Shown piece by piece: positions 28,411 through 38,640 of a DNA stretch of 64,000 nt. The stretch comes from Trichomonas tenax. Taxonomy: Eukaryota > Parabasalia > Trichomonadida > Trichomonadidae. Within the stretch, counting starts at the first letter, position 1, and every line of letters begins with the position of its first letter. The notes beneath the pieces are model-generated. The model made no database searches. It worked only from the letters and a program-made list of their open reading frames with translations, and was not told where the DNA came from. The stretch covers positions 39,121 to 103,120 of the forward strand of contig JALKBU010000060.1 of the NCBI GenBank assembly GCA_023091735.1, read 5' to 3'. Position numbers and translations under genes: made by a program.

Positions 28411-31400
28411 ATGAACGTTTATGAGGAGAAATCGGAAGCAAATCTCGAACTTCTCCTCAAAGAGCTCGAAGATGGAATAAAAAACATCATCACACCGTTT
28501 ACTGACCAAGAAATCGCTCTTTGTTCAGGAAAAATTCGAGAGATTCAATTAAAGAAACGTTCTCTCTTCATAGACAGCATAGAGAAGCAGAAACCGCTCA
28601 AAATCAACCAGTTTTACACTGATCAACAAGTAGAAAAAGTAACAAATAATGATTTCGAAAATATCACAACAAATCAGAAAATTGCGGACTATTTTACCTA
28701 CGAATTGAACAGAGTACAAGAAATTAGAGAAAGATTAACCAGAAATTGCTCAAAATCCGAGATATTTGATAAAATCGAACCAGAATTCATTACTTTGTTT
28801 CAATCCTTATCATCACACATCACAACTTGTCAAAATATCATCAGCGGTTTAACTCAATCGACAGTTCCAACATATACTGATAATGATCTTATTATGTTGT
28901 TAAATGGTAAATTTGTGAGACACCTTAAGAAAGAATTCCTTCATGTGCTTAAATTGGAAGCGAAACAACTTGTTATTTCGAGAAGATATCAAATTTTAAA
29001 CGAATCATTCAACAGAATTGAAGCAGATCTTACACGAAATAACACTTTACTTCTCCCGGATGTTCCATTGATGATCGCAGAAACAAGGCCTCTTGATGAT
29101 GCTTTAATAAGGTTAGCTTCAAGATTTGGTGTAACTGAGCCAATGGATTATCCAGACGCACAGAAATATTTATATACATGTGATAAATATTTTACATCGA
29201 TTTGGGGAAAATTGGAGAATATTTCATATACGAATATACAAACAACATATAAAATTGGAGCTGTTCAAAAATCTTCAGAGCAAATTACGGAAGAGTCGTA
29301 TTTAATGGAGATTCCAATTGAACAGACAGTAAATATCATTTGGGAAAAACTCGCATCAGATCATTTTCCAAAACTTCTCGCAAGGATAAAATCAGACGCT
29401 GGAAATTATAACACACTTGTGAATGGCGAATATAACAAATCTAAGACAGTTTTAACAAGAAGAGAACCATTACAAGTCGAAAAAATCAATGTTTATTTCA
29501 GATTTAGGACTGCGAGAGTAAAATGGCTCTTTTTGATGATTCTTTCACAGCTCAACATGTTCGAAGCCATGCTTTCCAATATCTGCGGTTCCAACTTCAC
29601 GTGGAGGGAAAATCCAGATATTTCAAATCTAATTGATGTAGTCGATGAAAATGGAAAAATGGTTGTTTTGTCTTCAGCTCAGGAAAGATTTGAAGAAATT
29701 AAAACAACAATCTTGAAGACTGTTGGATACTACACGAATCAGTTTGAAGAGAAGTCGATCGTCAATCGCTCAGATGTTATTGTTGACAGAGAACAAATGA
29801 TAATTAACATGCTCGAAGATGAAGCGATTTACTTGAATGCAAAAAGAAAATTGCTGCAGTGTCTTTATGAGTGCGCTGTTCATCACAAGACAGAAGATAC
29901 AATAAGAATATTCGCGAAACAAGTTTCAGACAGAGCATATTTAAATGTTCCTCTTAACAAATCATATAAGATTGGATATAACTTGGCAATTCAACTCATC
30001 AGCAAACAAGCAGATGTTATTTCATCGATCATCAAAATGCAAATTTTACACGAACGCCACATTTCAGCGATTCTACCAAAAGATGTTCCTCTCTTCGACA
30101 GATTATGCATCAGTCCGGCGCAATCGAAATTATTCATTGAAAGCGTTCCAATTTCTCCATTAGAAACGTTCAGATTATCAGATATTCCTTTGTTTATTGA
30201 TTTACTTTCCAATCAAGCTTTGGCTTTTTGCGAACAAACAGATATAAAGAAACTTCGCTACGCGCGATATGTTGAATTAATGCTATGGAATTCATTGAGT
30301 GAAAGATTCGTTGAAATATGTCAATACATTCCTTTCATGTTGATAACATATCCTTATAAGACTGAACTCTCTCTTTCTCCATACTCATTAATGTCATCTC
30401 CAATCATCAACACATTATCAGGCGCTTTGAAATTCATCGAAAATGTTCCAAAAAGCAGAAGAACAAGATTTTTGCTCAATCTCATTGTCGCTTTAGATGT
30501 TTGTTGGGAACTTCAAGATTTAATCATTAAATCAGATATGCTTCAAGATGTTTACATTTCTCAAAGCAGCAGATGCGGTTTCAATGATCCAAAGATATAT
30601 ATGAATCCATTCTCAGAGCAGGCAACACACGAAGTTATTGATATTGGTGATACTATTAACACAGAGAAAGTTTTGGACTTCGCTGTCGTTGATTATGACA
30701 AACTTGATTTCAATTTCACAAAATCGTATTTATTGATGGATGAAATCATTTCTGGTCATTTCAAGACTTTGAAAGAAATCAATCAATTCCAAAAGCTCCA
30801 TTATTTTATTCTCGATGTTGCTGTTAGGTATAACTTCTTCCTTCTTGATAACGATATTATTGTTGATCACTTCAGCCTAGCAATGGACGAAACAAGTGAT
30901 TTCTTCCTCACTCAAGCAGGAACAAACGGAGATCAGTTGCAAGCAAACTTCATTCGATCTTTCATGGCCCCAACAATTCTTTTGGATGCGCAATTCATTG
31001 TCGACAACTACAAGAAAGCGCAAGAAAACAGAGAATGGTATTTCGTCAATATCAGAGCAATAAAGAAAGAAGCAAGATTAATATTGAATGCGCAAGCGAA
31101 ACAAACACAAATAACTTACGAAAACTATATCTCTGAGTTATTGGATGTTTTCAGCGGTCCTGCGTATAGAATGGAAGTTGCTTTCGTTTGTAGAATATTC
31201 AGGCAGTTTTTGTTACACAACGCTTTCTCTGATGCTTTCATTATCGAACCAACTTCGAAACAATTAGTTACAGAATCAGGAAACACACAGAATTCTTATA
31301 TCATTCCTATCTGGGGAACATTATTCAGATATTGCAGATCAGCGCCGATCGCAAGACAAGGATCAATTTTCAAAGCAGTTTTGAGCCATGTTGTTTATAT

Positions 31401-34020
31401 TTATAGATTAAACCAAATGATCAGATTCGAGTGTTCTCTTTCTCAACCAAAGAGCAAAGTTTTGATTGATTTAACGCAGTGCCAATTCCAGATGGAGACA
31501 ACAATACCACAGAGAATATATAATGAGTTATCGAGAGTTCCCGGTTTTAACGAATTCGATGTTTCATCAAGATTCTTGTGTGACAAAGTTAGGCAAATGG
31601 AAATGAGAATGGAACTTGCAATTTATTCAGCATTCGAGAACAGTTTTTTGACAATCAAATCAAATGATGCAAACTTGAGGAGCTATTTATCAACATTATT
31701 GACACAAATGGATAAATTCCCTGAAGTCGATGGAATGGTTTCATTGAGATATTCGCCAAGTTGGTCCACGCGTTTCTTCTGTGATGCTGATGAATACTCA
31801 CGCCAAGAGCTCTTAAGAAGATTAAATTTAGTTGATCAACGCGTGGATTCAGATCTTGCTGCAAGAGATATCAGATCAACAATCGAATCATATCAAGCTG
31901 TCATTGAATCGATCACATTCATGACTTCTCTTCTTGCTCATTACAGACTCAAATTCTCATTCTTCTGTTTGTATTCAGGAATCACTGAGTTCACTGATCC
32001 ATTGACAATAATAACGCCTAAAATATTCAGCCTTGGAAATGATGTTTGGGATGAAAAAGTTGTTGCTCAAGCTCATCACATTCTTGCACCTCATGAAGAT
32101 GAAATACAACTTTTAAAGAAGAAACCATTACCCGAAATTCGAATAATTGGTGCTCAAATCGAAGCTTTGAGGAATGAGTGCGATAAAGCAATATTAACGA
32201 AGCAATTCGAAATCGTTAAACGTGAAATAGAAAGACTTCCAACAATATTATCACCGGAGAGATCAGCAGATAGACCAGATCCAAATTCCATGAAATTCTC
32301 TCTTGCTTCTGGAGATATCAACAGTTTCTTCGAGAGCGATTCTAAGTCTGCTCGTGCTAAACTTGTTAAAAAGCTCAGCAATATTCTCAAGAGTACTAAA
32401 ATTGGAACAACAGAAAACAATGAACTGAATATCAATGGCGATGTTGTTGAAAGGAAACTGCTTCAATTAACTCCATCTCTGTATGAATTCGAAAAAGAAA
32501 GTCTTGAATCACAAAGTGCTCTTTGGCACGGAATATTCACTTTCATGCTGAATTTATATAGAGAAGACATGAATACTATGGTTCTACTTGATATCTTCGA
32601 AAACATGGTTCTTGGGAGATATGATTTCGAGTTATTGACAAATCTTTCATCAATGTTATATAACGAATTCGTGAAAATCAACACATTGGAAGAGAAAATC
32701 AGATCTCGAAAAAAAGCAATCATATTTGAAGATATTGATAGTTCAGAAGCAATCAAATCAGAGTTTGAAACACTTCTTTATGATCTGAAACGTCAAAGTG
32801 ATAAAACAAAGAAAATGTTTGCAACATGTCGTGAAAACTTATACGAACTCGTTCAGCAGCGTCTTAAAGCTGCAGGAGAAGTCCAATTCTCTGTAGACAG
32901 GTTCAAGAAGTTCCTAACACTTGATCAGTTCAGACAAAAGAGTGTTATCGAGTTAACAATCGATGAATCAAAGAATGATCAACGCAGCGGAGTGATTAAG
33001 AAAGACATAGAATCACTGCGAAAGAAAATTATTGTAATGAGAGTCGTCAGATGTATGTCTAACATTGCCACGAGAAGATTCTTCATTAAGAGGATTTCAA
33101 GTTCCACTTCTGATATGAAATTCGAGAGCGCTAAAATGTGGGAAGGAAAACGTGATTTCGAGATTTACGAAGAATCAACAATTTCATCTTTGAAGAAATC
33201 TTACAGAGCACTTTCAGACAATGCAATTGAAGCTGCAAGAACAAGATTAATGATTGATAGCAAAAAGCAAAACACAATTCAGTTGGTTCATTGGAAAGCA
33301 TTGAACGCAAAACGTGAAGATGAACTCAACAAGAAGTTAAAGCAGTTCGAAGGTGTTGGAGATGTTAATGTTACTTCTCTCTTGAAGCGCCTTGAACAAG
33401 CGCAAGCAACACTCAGTGCACTCGAAGAAGATTCAAGGCAACTCGATGCACAAGCTGAAATAGATATAAGGAGGCCAATGTCGGCCATCGAAAGAACAAG
33501 AAAGAAAATTGTTGTTTCAAAGATCGAAAGAACGAGAATCATTTCTGAGAGAGCTCCAACAACATTATCACGCATTAACTCGACATCGAATGTTTCAAAT
33601 AATACTTCTCATAATAACGACTCCATCATGCAGCAGATCCAAAGCGAAAACGAAAATTTGGCCGTTCGCAATGAATATCTCAGAAGACAAATCGAAGAAT
33701 GCGAAGCTGCAAAGATGTCAATGCCTCCGGAAACTTTGGCCGCAATAGATACAGTCGTTGTTCCAAAGAAACCAAAGCCACAGCCACGTGGTGTCAACAG
33801 TCTTCCAAGAAGAGAAATTTCATCAAATACAAGTGTCAAAAGACCATTTTCTGCTGTTTCTGCAGTTCCATCGAAAACTGCATCACAGAACACAAAGACT
33901 CCTTCTTTAACACTTGGACCTTCACGTCCAGCATCAGCATCAGGAAAACTAAGCATGCGAATCGGTAGTGATAACACTCCTCGCAGAGAAAAGCGAAAAG
34001 TCACAATCACATTCAAATAA
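28411..34020 (+). CDS. Very large helical/coiled-coil protein of unknown function (1869 aa)
   Basis: One intact frame of 1869 residues. Almost entirely helical in composition, with long stretches of charged and leucine-rich sequence. No signal peptide or clear membrane segment. Residues about 1-1200 look globular-helical (for example YVELMLWNSLSERFVEIC, CRIFRQFLLHNAFSDAF). About 1350-1750 is coiled-coil-like (KLKQFEGVGDVNVTSLLKRL then LEQAQATLSALEEDSRQLDA; later QSENENLAVRNEYLRRQIEE). The last 120 residues are basic, Ser/Pro-rich and disordered (PRREKRKVTITFK at the end), as in microtubule-associated proteins. The overall plan is reminiscent of large axonemal coiled-coil proteins such as the CCDC162 type, but I cannot confirm any family. 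The start is supported by upstream stops and the motif cluster. The stop overlaps TAAA. Confidence 0.85.
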   Translation: MNVYEEKSEANLELLLKELEDGIKNIITPFTDQEIALCSGKIREIQLKKRSLFIDSIEKQKPLKINQFYTDQQVEKVTNNDFENITTNQKIADYFTYELNRVQEIRERLTRNCSKSEIFDKIEPEFITLFQSLSSHITTCQNIISGLTQSTVPTYTDNDLIMLLNGKFVRHLKKEFLHVLKLEAKQLVISRRYQILNESFNRIEADLTRNNTLLLPDVPLMIAETRPLDDALIRLASRFGVTEPMDYPDAQKYLYTCDKYFTSIWGKLENISYTNIQTTYKIGAVQKSSEQITEESYLMEIPIEQTVNIIWEKLASDHFPKLLARIKSDAGNYNTLVNGEYNKSKTVLTRREPLQVEKINVYFRFRTARVKWLFLMILSQLNMFEAMLSNICGSNFTWRENPDISNLIDVVDENGKMVVLSSAQERFEEIKTTILKTVGYYTNQFEEKSIVNRSDVIVDREQMIINMLEDEAIYLNAKRKLLQCLYECAVHHKTEDTIRIFAKQVSDRAYLNVPLNKSYKIGYNLAIQLISKQADVISSIIKMQILHERHISAILPKDVPLFDRLCISPAQSKLFIESVPISPLETFRLSDIPLFIDLLSNQALAFCEQTDIKKLRYARYVELMLWNSLSERFVEICQYIPFMLITYPYKTELSLSPYSLMSSPIINTLSGALKFIENVPKSRRTRFLLNLIVALDVCWELQDLIIKSDMLQDVYISQSSRCGFNDPKIYMNPFSEQATHEVIDIGDTINTEKVLDFAVVDYDKLDFNFTKSYLLMDEIISGHFKTLKEINQFQKLHYFILDVAVRYNFFLLDNDIIVDHFSLAMDETSDFFLTQAGTNGDQLQANFIRSFMAPTILLDAQFIVDNYKKAQENREWYFVNIRAIKKEARLILNAQAKQTQITYENYISELLDVFSGPAYRMEVAFVCRIFRQFLLHNAFSDAFIIEPTSKQLVTESGNTQNSYIIPIWGTLFRYCRSAPIARQGSIFKAVLSHVVYIYRLNQMIRFECSLSQPKSKVLIDLTQCQFQMETTIPQRIYNELSRVPGFNEFDVSSRFLCDKVRQMEMRMELAIYSAFENSFLTIKSNDANLRSYLSTLLTQMDKFPEVDGMVSLRYSPSWSTRFFCDADEYSRQELLRRLNLVDQRVDSDLAARDIRSTIESYQAVIESITFMTSLLAHYRLKFSFFCLYSGITEFTDPLTIITPKIFSLGNDVWDEKVVAQAHHILAPHEDEIQLLKKKPLPEIRIIGAQIEALRNECDKAILTKQFEIVKREIERLPTILSPERSADRPDPNSMKFSLASGDINSFFESDSKSARAKLVKKLSNILKSTKIGTTENNELNINGDVVERKLLQLTPSLYEFEKESLESQSALWHGIFTFMLNLYREDMNTMVLLDIFENMVLGRYDFELLTNLSSMLYNEFVKINTLEEKIRSRKKAIIFEDIDSSEAIKSEFETLLYDLKRQSDKTKKMFATCRENLYELVQQRLKAAGEVQFSVDRFKKFLTLDQFRQKSVIELTIDESKNDQRSGVIKKDIESLRKKIIVMRVVRCMSNIATRRFFIKRISSSTSDMKFESAKMWEGKRDFEIYEESTISSLKKSYRALSDNAIEAARTRLMIDSKKQNTIQLVHWKALNAKREDELNKKLKQFEGVGDVNVTSLLKRLEQAQATLSALEEDSRQLDAQAEIDIRRPMSAIERTRKKIVVSKIERTRIISERAPTTLSRINSTSNVSNNTSHNNDSIMQQIQSENENLAVRNEYLRRQIEECEAAKMSMPPETLAAIDTVVVPKKPKPQPRGVNSLPRREISSNTSVKRPFSAVSAVPSKTASQNTKTPSLTLGPSRPASASGKLSMRIGSDNTPRREKRKVTITFK

Positions 34021-34069
34021 ATGTTTTGTAATATGTTTTTTGAATATCCTTCATGTTTAATATTATAGA

Positions 34070-34468
34070 TTATGGTTTGATTTCCACAACTTCATCTATA
34101 TATTCACTGTTTCTTCTTGTTTGCTCATTAGAATTTTGCTTCTTTTGACATTTTCCTTTGTAATGGAAAACAAAATAGATAACAAATGATTTCAATAACC
34201 CAGAAACAATGACAATAACAATAATCATGAAAATTTCATTCTTGAAAAGACCAAAAGCGTTGTTTGAAACAGATTTTGCGAATGGGGACCAACTTTCACA
34301 TTCTCCATATTCAACAGGTTTTCAGAACATTGTCGGATAAAGATAATTTCCAGTTGAAAAGACTCGACGGAATTCTCCATAAAAATTCGTAGAACTCTCA
34401 AAGAAATGATCTCCATCATAACAAATTGAAAAGAGGAAAGCATAATCCATTCTTTCTAAATCAATCAT
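34070..34468 (-). pseudogene. C-terminal end of a single-pass surface protein, with in-frame stop
   Basis: Reading from ATG 34468: RMDYAFLFSICYDGDHFF, then TNFYGEFRRVFSTGNYLYPT, a TGA at 34322-34324, then KPVEYGECESWSPFAKSVSN in the same frame. A transmembrane segment (FMIIVIVIVSGLLKSFVIYF) and a charged tail (KGKCQKKQNSNEQTRRNSEY) end at a TAA. The extracellular part has spaced cysteines. The arrangement (ectodomain, one membrane span, short cytoplasmic tail) matches trichomonad surface glycoproteins, but the ectodomain family is unclear. Only the last 130 codons remain. Confidence 0.6.
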
Positions 34469-35010
34469 TTTTGTATATTGTATGACTCATCGATAATGAA
34501 ATGTAATTGATATTAACGTTTTCACATTTTTTATTATATCAAAAGTATAAACAATAATAATTGAGGGTGCTGAAAAATATAACAGGGCGTGATTTTTCAT
34601 TCTAGTGCAGAATCCCAGCATTCATACATAGCCTCACTTCCCCCAATATATATTGAAAGTTTTAAATATATTGCATCATGAACATCTAATTGACATTGCA
34701 TTCATGTTGAATTTAAACACAATACCTATGCGGAATGATGCTATCAGCGTTTTGGAATATAAGGCTTGTTTTAAGTTTGATTAAATTAATCATTCAAATT
34801 CTTTGAATTAGGATTCAGACACGCTTCAACAAAAAATTAATGAAAATTTAAAAATTTGGATTTTATGGTAACCAAAACCCTGCATTATACAGGATATTTG
34901 CTCAAAAAAATAAATCAAATGAGCAGAATTCAATGACTGAGATAAAAATGATGAATAAAACAGCGTAGCTGTGATATTGCATCGACATGCCAGAGTGAAT
35001 TCTACACATT

Positions 35011-35391
35011 TCATGAAAATATGTTAAAGCAATCCATAGTGAGATCCTCAAAAGTATTAAAAATATCAAAATCCGAATTTGATAAATGTTGTTCATCCAA
35101 GGACAAGGCTTGTGAAGGTTGTTGTAGTTGTTCTTGGGCAATTTGTGGTAGTAGCTCTTTGATAGCTAAATCGAGATCACAGGAACTATTAATTGGAGCG
35201 GCTTCTTCGATAGCATCTCCGCTGTCACGAATTGCTGCTTTAAGCCGATTCTTTTGTCGTTCTGAAATTCCGAAAGTGGTGTGGTGAGGAATACCTTCTT
35301 TGGGATGGATCCAAACCATGAAGAGTAAGTCGCCTTTCTTCTTTCGACTACCTGGTAATTTGACTCGCTCAGTATAACCCTTGCGTTTCAT
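35011..35391 (-). CDS. Small orphan protein (126 aa)
   Basis: Intact frame with a good initiator-like TCAATTTTTT (35418-35427) about 35 bases before the ATG at 35391. N-terminal third is strongly basic (MKRKGYTERVKLPGSRKKKG), middle contains GDLLFMVWIHPKEGIPHH and SERQKNRLKAAIRDSGDAI, C-terminal half is acidic and Gln/Leu-rich (LLPQIAQEQLQQPSQALSLD, then DFDIFNTFEDLTMDCF). The basic-then-acidic layout with bulky hydrophobics among acids is what small transcription regulators often look like, but that is only inference. Codon use and the spacing argue for a real gene. No family recognised. Confidence 0.6.
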   Translation of the reverse strand: MKRKGYTERVKLPGSRKKKGDLLFMVWIHPKEGIPHHTTFGISERQKNRLKAAIRDSGDAIEEAAPINSSCDLDLAIKELLPQIAQEQLQQPSQALSLDEQHLSNSDFDIFNTFEDLTMDCFNIFS

Positions 35392-35645
35392 TAAAAATGT
35401 TTTCGGTTATCAATAGAAAAAAAATTGAGAGGTTTTCATGAAAATTTAAAAATCCAAAAATTACCACCTCCCCCTTATTCATAACACCCCTTTAAATAAT
35501 TTTAAAATCGCATTAGTTTTGCTCTATGATATTCATTTAGTTCATGTTAGAAAAATTTGTCATGATCACGAAAAATTTTGTCACGTAAAAATTATTTTGT
35601 TTTACAATCTATTGATCTGACATATAAAAGCCTGTAATTTTAAAT

Positions 35646-35858
35646 TCTTGAAATGATCTATAACAAGCTTGAAATGAACTATAAAAAGCTTGATAGACTC
35701 TCTAACAAGCTTAATAGATTCTCTAATAAGATTTGCAGATGCTATAACAAGTTTAATTGAACTTATAAATACAGATTCTAATTAGCTAACCAATTTTACA
35801 TGTCAAAATGAAATATATTTGTCATGTAAATATGTCACTTGGTTTCTTAATTATACCC
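35646..35858. mobile_element. Small inverted-repeat element, copy 2 (5'-truncated)
   Basis: From about 35686 to 35858 this aligns closely with 24168-24352: the CTTGATAGACTCTCTAACAA unit and its tandem repeat, GATTTGCAGATGCTATAACA, the TTTTACATGTCAAAATGAAA block and the AATTATACCC end. The left inverted end seen in copy 1 is missing; in its place are two direct copies of AACAAGCTTGAAATGA-like sequence. It ends about 315 bases before the acyl-CoA synthetase gene. Confidence 0.7.
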
Positions 35859-36156
35859 AACATCTATGGTTTGCTATATATTTAAATATTCAAAAATTAT
35901 TCAAAAGTATATCTTTGACATGTAAAATTTGAATTTTCTTTTTAAAAGTGAAAAATATTGACAGCAATATATCGTGTGTTATAAATATATGGATTCGAAA
36001 ACTGCTATTTGTCAAGTAAAGTTCATAAACGGCTTGATTTTCAAAGAGCGAAAATCGAAATAAATCCTTGCAAATAGCATCCAAGTAATCAGTTTTATGC
36101 AAATTTCAAAAAAAATACAGATTACCGGATTTCGAATCATTTCCTTTACAAATAAG

Positions 36157-36168
36157 TCAATTTTTTTA
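36157..36168 (+). promoter_or_regulatory. Initiator of the acyl-CoA synthetase gene
   Basis: TCAATTTTTTTA, 15 bases before the ATG at 36174, fits the trichomonad initiator. A TGTCAAGTAAA motif lies further up at about 36009-36019. Confidence 0.55.
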
Positions 36169-36173
36169 GAAAA

Positions 36174-38132
36174 ATGCAATCGTCGAAAAGAGTTGTTTTG
36201 ACATCTGTTCTTGAGGATAGCGGCAATCCTGACGAAAGCCCGGTCTATGTCAACAATCACATCTTTGCAGAGAACGGTGGACACTTAATTTCAACATTCC
36301 AATCAATGCCAGATGTAAATACGGCAGCAGATATCATCAAAGTCGCTGCCATAAAGTATGGAAAGAAGGACTTTACAGGAGAACGCGAGGTTTTGCCAGA
36401 TGGAAAGTTTGGCCAATTTAAATTCATCTCTTATGAGGAATTTTACAGGAGAACCGTCGCATTCTCGCGTGCGCTTGTTAACATTGGGCTCAACGTCGGC
36501 GACAAAGTTGGTATTTACGGTCATAATTGCCTGTATTGGGAAATTGCACAATTTGCAACAATGATGAACTCAATGATTGTGGTTCCAGTCTACGATTCAC
36601 TCGGTCCAAATGCTGCTCAGTACATTATCAATCATGCTGAGTGCAAAGCTGTCGTTTGCCACAAAACAAAGTTGCAGTCGTTATTATCGATCATTAAGGA
36701 GTGCCCTGTCTTAGAAATCATCATTGTTATCGACAGAGATGTACCAAATGTCGAAGAACCAAGAGTTAAATTTTATACCGCAGATAATTTAGTAGAAATG
36801 GGCACAAATCTCACAACAGACCTTCAGTCACCGAAACCTGAAACAACAGCTTTCATTATGTACACATCTGGATCGACAGGAAATCCAAAAGGTTGTGTTT
36901 TGACACAAAATAACCTTTTATCAGGTGCATGTGGTTTCACAAACCTCGGAATTTCCATCACAACGACAGATGTATTCTTTTCATTCCTTCCATTGGCCCA
37001 TATTTATGAATTAACAGTTGAATACGTGATGATGGCACAAGGAACAGCAATTGGCTTCGGAACAGGTGATATTAGACGCTTAACCGAGGATATTCAGGCG
37101 TTGAAACCAACAATTTTGATTGGTGTCCCAAGAGTTTGGAATCGCATTCATGATGTCATGACAAAAAAGATCAAAGCGCTTCCAGCACCAAAGCGTTGGC
37201 TCGTTGAGACAGCAATGAAGCTCAAACACGATGCAATCGTCAATAAGAAATCATGGTCCTTTATTTTGGACAGATTGATCTTCCAGCAATTCGCTGATGC
37301 TTTGGGAGGACGCGTTAAGTTCCTTGTATCTGGCGGAGCTCCAATTCTTCCAGAAGTCTACGATTTCCTTCAAATTGCGATCACACCAAACATTGCTCAA
37401 GGATATGGATTAACAGAAGTTTGCGCAGGATTAGCTGTTCAAGAGCTTCCTGCATTTTCTTCATGTGATGTTGGAGCTTGCACACCAACATCGTACATCA
37501 AGTTGAGGAGAGTTCCAGGATTCTTGTACGATCCTCGCGGAACGCCTGCATGCGGCGAGCTCTTAGTTAAAGGCCCTCACGTTTTCAAGGGTTACTACAA
37601 AGAGGAAGAAATGACAAAATCTGCTTTTGCTGACGAAGAGAGAGAGTGGTTTGCCACAGGTGATATCGTTCAATTGGGCGAACACGGAACGATCACGATC
37701 ATCGACAGAGCTAAAATGCTTGTTAAACTTAGCCAAGGTGAATATTTAGCCATCACAACATTAAATGACACATACTCGAAATCTCCCGGTGTTCAGAGCA
37801 TTTATGTTTATGCGGATTCTCATCACGATTCTCCTGCAGCAGTTGTTGTCCCAACTAAAGATTTGACAGCAAAATGGGCTTCTTCAGGCATCACAAATAT
37901 TGCAGAGAGCGATGCAGTGAAAAGTGAAGTTCTCAAGATCCTCACAGAAGAAAACGCACGTGCTGGATTAAGAGGCTTCGAGAGAATCTCTGCGGTTGTT
38001 TTGGACACTGAAGAGTTCACTGTCGAAAACGGCTTACTGACGCCAACACAAAAGCCGCAATGGCAGGCACTCAGAAAGAAGTACGAATCTGCGCTTCTTG
38101 AAGCTCTTGATAAAGTTCCAAAACGAGAGTAA
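36174..38132 (+). CDS. Long-chain acyl-CoA synthetase (AMP-forming)
   Basis: 652 residues, the normal size for the ACSL/LACS family. The ATP-binding signature YTSGSTGNPKG lies at about 229-239, the adenylate-binding GYGLTEV at about 408-414, and WFATGDIVQLGEHG plus IDRAKMLVKLSQGEY (the LACS fatty-acyl linker and C-domain motif) at about 492-530. The enzyme activates fatty acids with CoA and ATP, releasing AMP and pyrophosphate. Trichomonads make few lipids themselves, so such enzymes are thought to serve use of scavenged fatty acids. No signal peptide or clear membrane anchor. The stop overlaps TAAA. The gene is intact and the assignment is firm; chain-length preference cannot be read from the sequence. 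Confidence 0.95.
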   Translation: MQSSKRVVLTSVLEDSGNPDESPVYVNNHIFAENGGHLISTFQSMPDVNTAADIIKVAAIKYGKKDFTGEREVLPDGKFGQFKFISYEEFYRRTVAFSRALVNIGLNVGDKVGIYGHNCLYWEIAQFATMMNSMIVVPVYDSLGPNAAQYIINHAECKAVVCHKTKLQSLLSIIKECPVLEIIIVIDRDVPNVEEPRVKFYTADNLVEMGTNLTTDLQSPKPETTAFIMYTSGSTGNPKGCVLTQNNLLSGACGFTNLGISITTTDVFFSFLPLAHIYELTVEYVMMAQGTAIGFGTGDIRRLTEDIQALKPTILIGVPRVWNRIHDVMTKKIKALPAPKRWLVETAMKLKHDAIVNKKSWSFILDRLIFQQFADALGGRVKFLVSGGAPILPEVYDFLQIAITPNIAQGYGLTEVCAGLAVQELPAFSSCDVGACTPTSYIKLRRVPGFLYDPRGTPACGELLVKGPHVFKGYYKEEEMTKSAFADEEREWFATGDIVQLGEHGTITIIDRAKMLVKLSQGEYLAITTLNDTYSKSPGVQSIYVYADSHHDSPAAVVVPTKDLTAKWASSGITNIAESDAVKSEVLKILTEENARAGLRGFERISAVVLDTEEFTVENGLLTPTQKPQWQALRKKYESALLEALDKVPKRE

Positions 38133-38173
38133 ATTTTTTAAAGATGATATGAATAATTTAGTTTTTTTATTCA

Positions 38174-38565
38174 TTAGTTTGCACCTTTCGATTTAAGAAG
38201 ATTCTTGATCCTTTCATCTATAGTTATGGATAATGCAGATTGATTGCCTTTGTCTCTTGCATTTATGTCAATGCCTGGAATTGTTTGAAAATATTTTCAT
38301 CACCACACTGAGTGAAAACTGTCTGATCTCCCTTATAAATTTCATGATGCTTCTCTGATATTGCGTAACGAGATGCATCCTTATCATTTTCTTTCAAAAA
38401 TTTCTCGAACATTCCATATATTTGTTCAAAATTCGCTTCTGTTTTTGATATTAATTTCAACGCTTCAATATTTTGATTGACTGGAGAAAGTTTTTGTAAA
38501 ATTGCATTGATGTTTTCCTCATTTTTCTTGATAACATTAGACAGGAAGCGTTCATGATCTGAGCT
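38174..38565 (-). pseudogene. Ankyrin-repeat protein 3' fragment, frameshifted
   Basis: One frame reads DHERFLSNVIKKNEENINAI, then LKLISKTEANFEQIYGMFEK, CGDENIFKQFQ. A +1 shift near 38275 leads into GIDINARDKGNQSALSITID and ERIKNLLKSKGAN with a stop at 38174-38176. The second block is the typical last ankyrin repeat (D-I-N-A-R-D-x-x-x-x-S-A-L...I-x-x-L-L-x-x-x-G-A). Upstream the frame is closed by a stop at 38566-38568. Trichomonads have very large ankyrin families. This is a broken tail. Confidence 0.65.
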
Positions 38566-38572
38566 TTACGTT

Positions 38573-38592
38573 AACCTTACAAAATTGACATT
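38573..38592 (+). promoter_or_regulatory. Family promoter block before the 38.6-kb beta-helix pseudogene
   Basis: ACCTTACAAAATTGACATTT, about 55 bases before the ATG at 38641, closely matches the block before copy D of the 7-12 kb array (CCTTATCACCAAAATTGACA). Confidence 0.5.
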
Positions 38593-38640
38593 TAATTTTA
38601 GTGTCGATGTTAATTTTTGCACGTTTTGTAATTGCTATCA

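Noticed and set aside
33609..34016. 135-codon antisense frame at the end of the 1869-residue gene
   Set aside because: Antisense shadow of a low-stop-density Ser/Pro-rich region; no motif.
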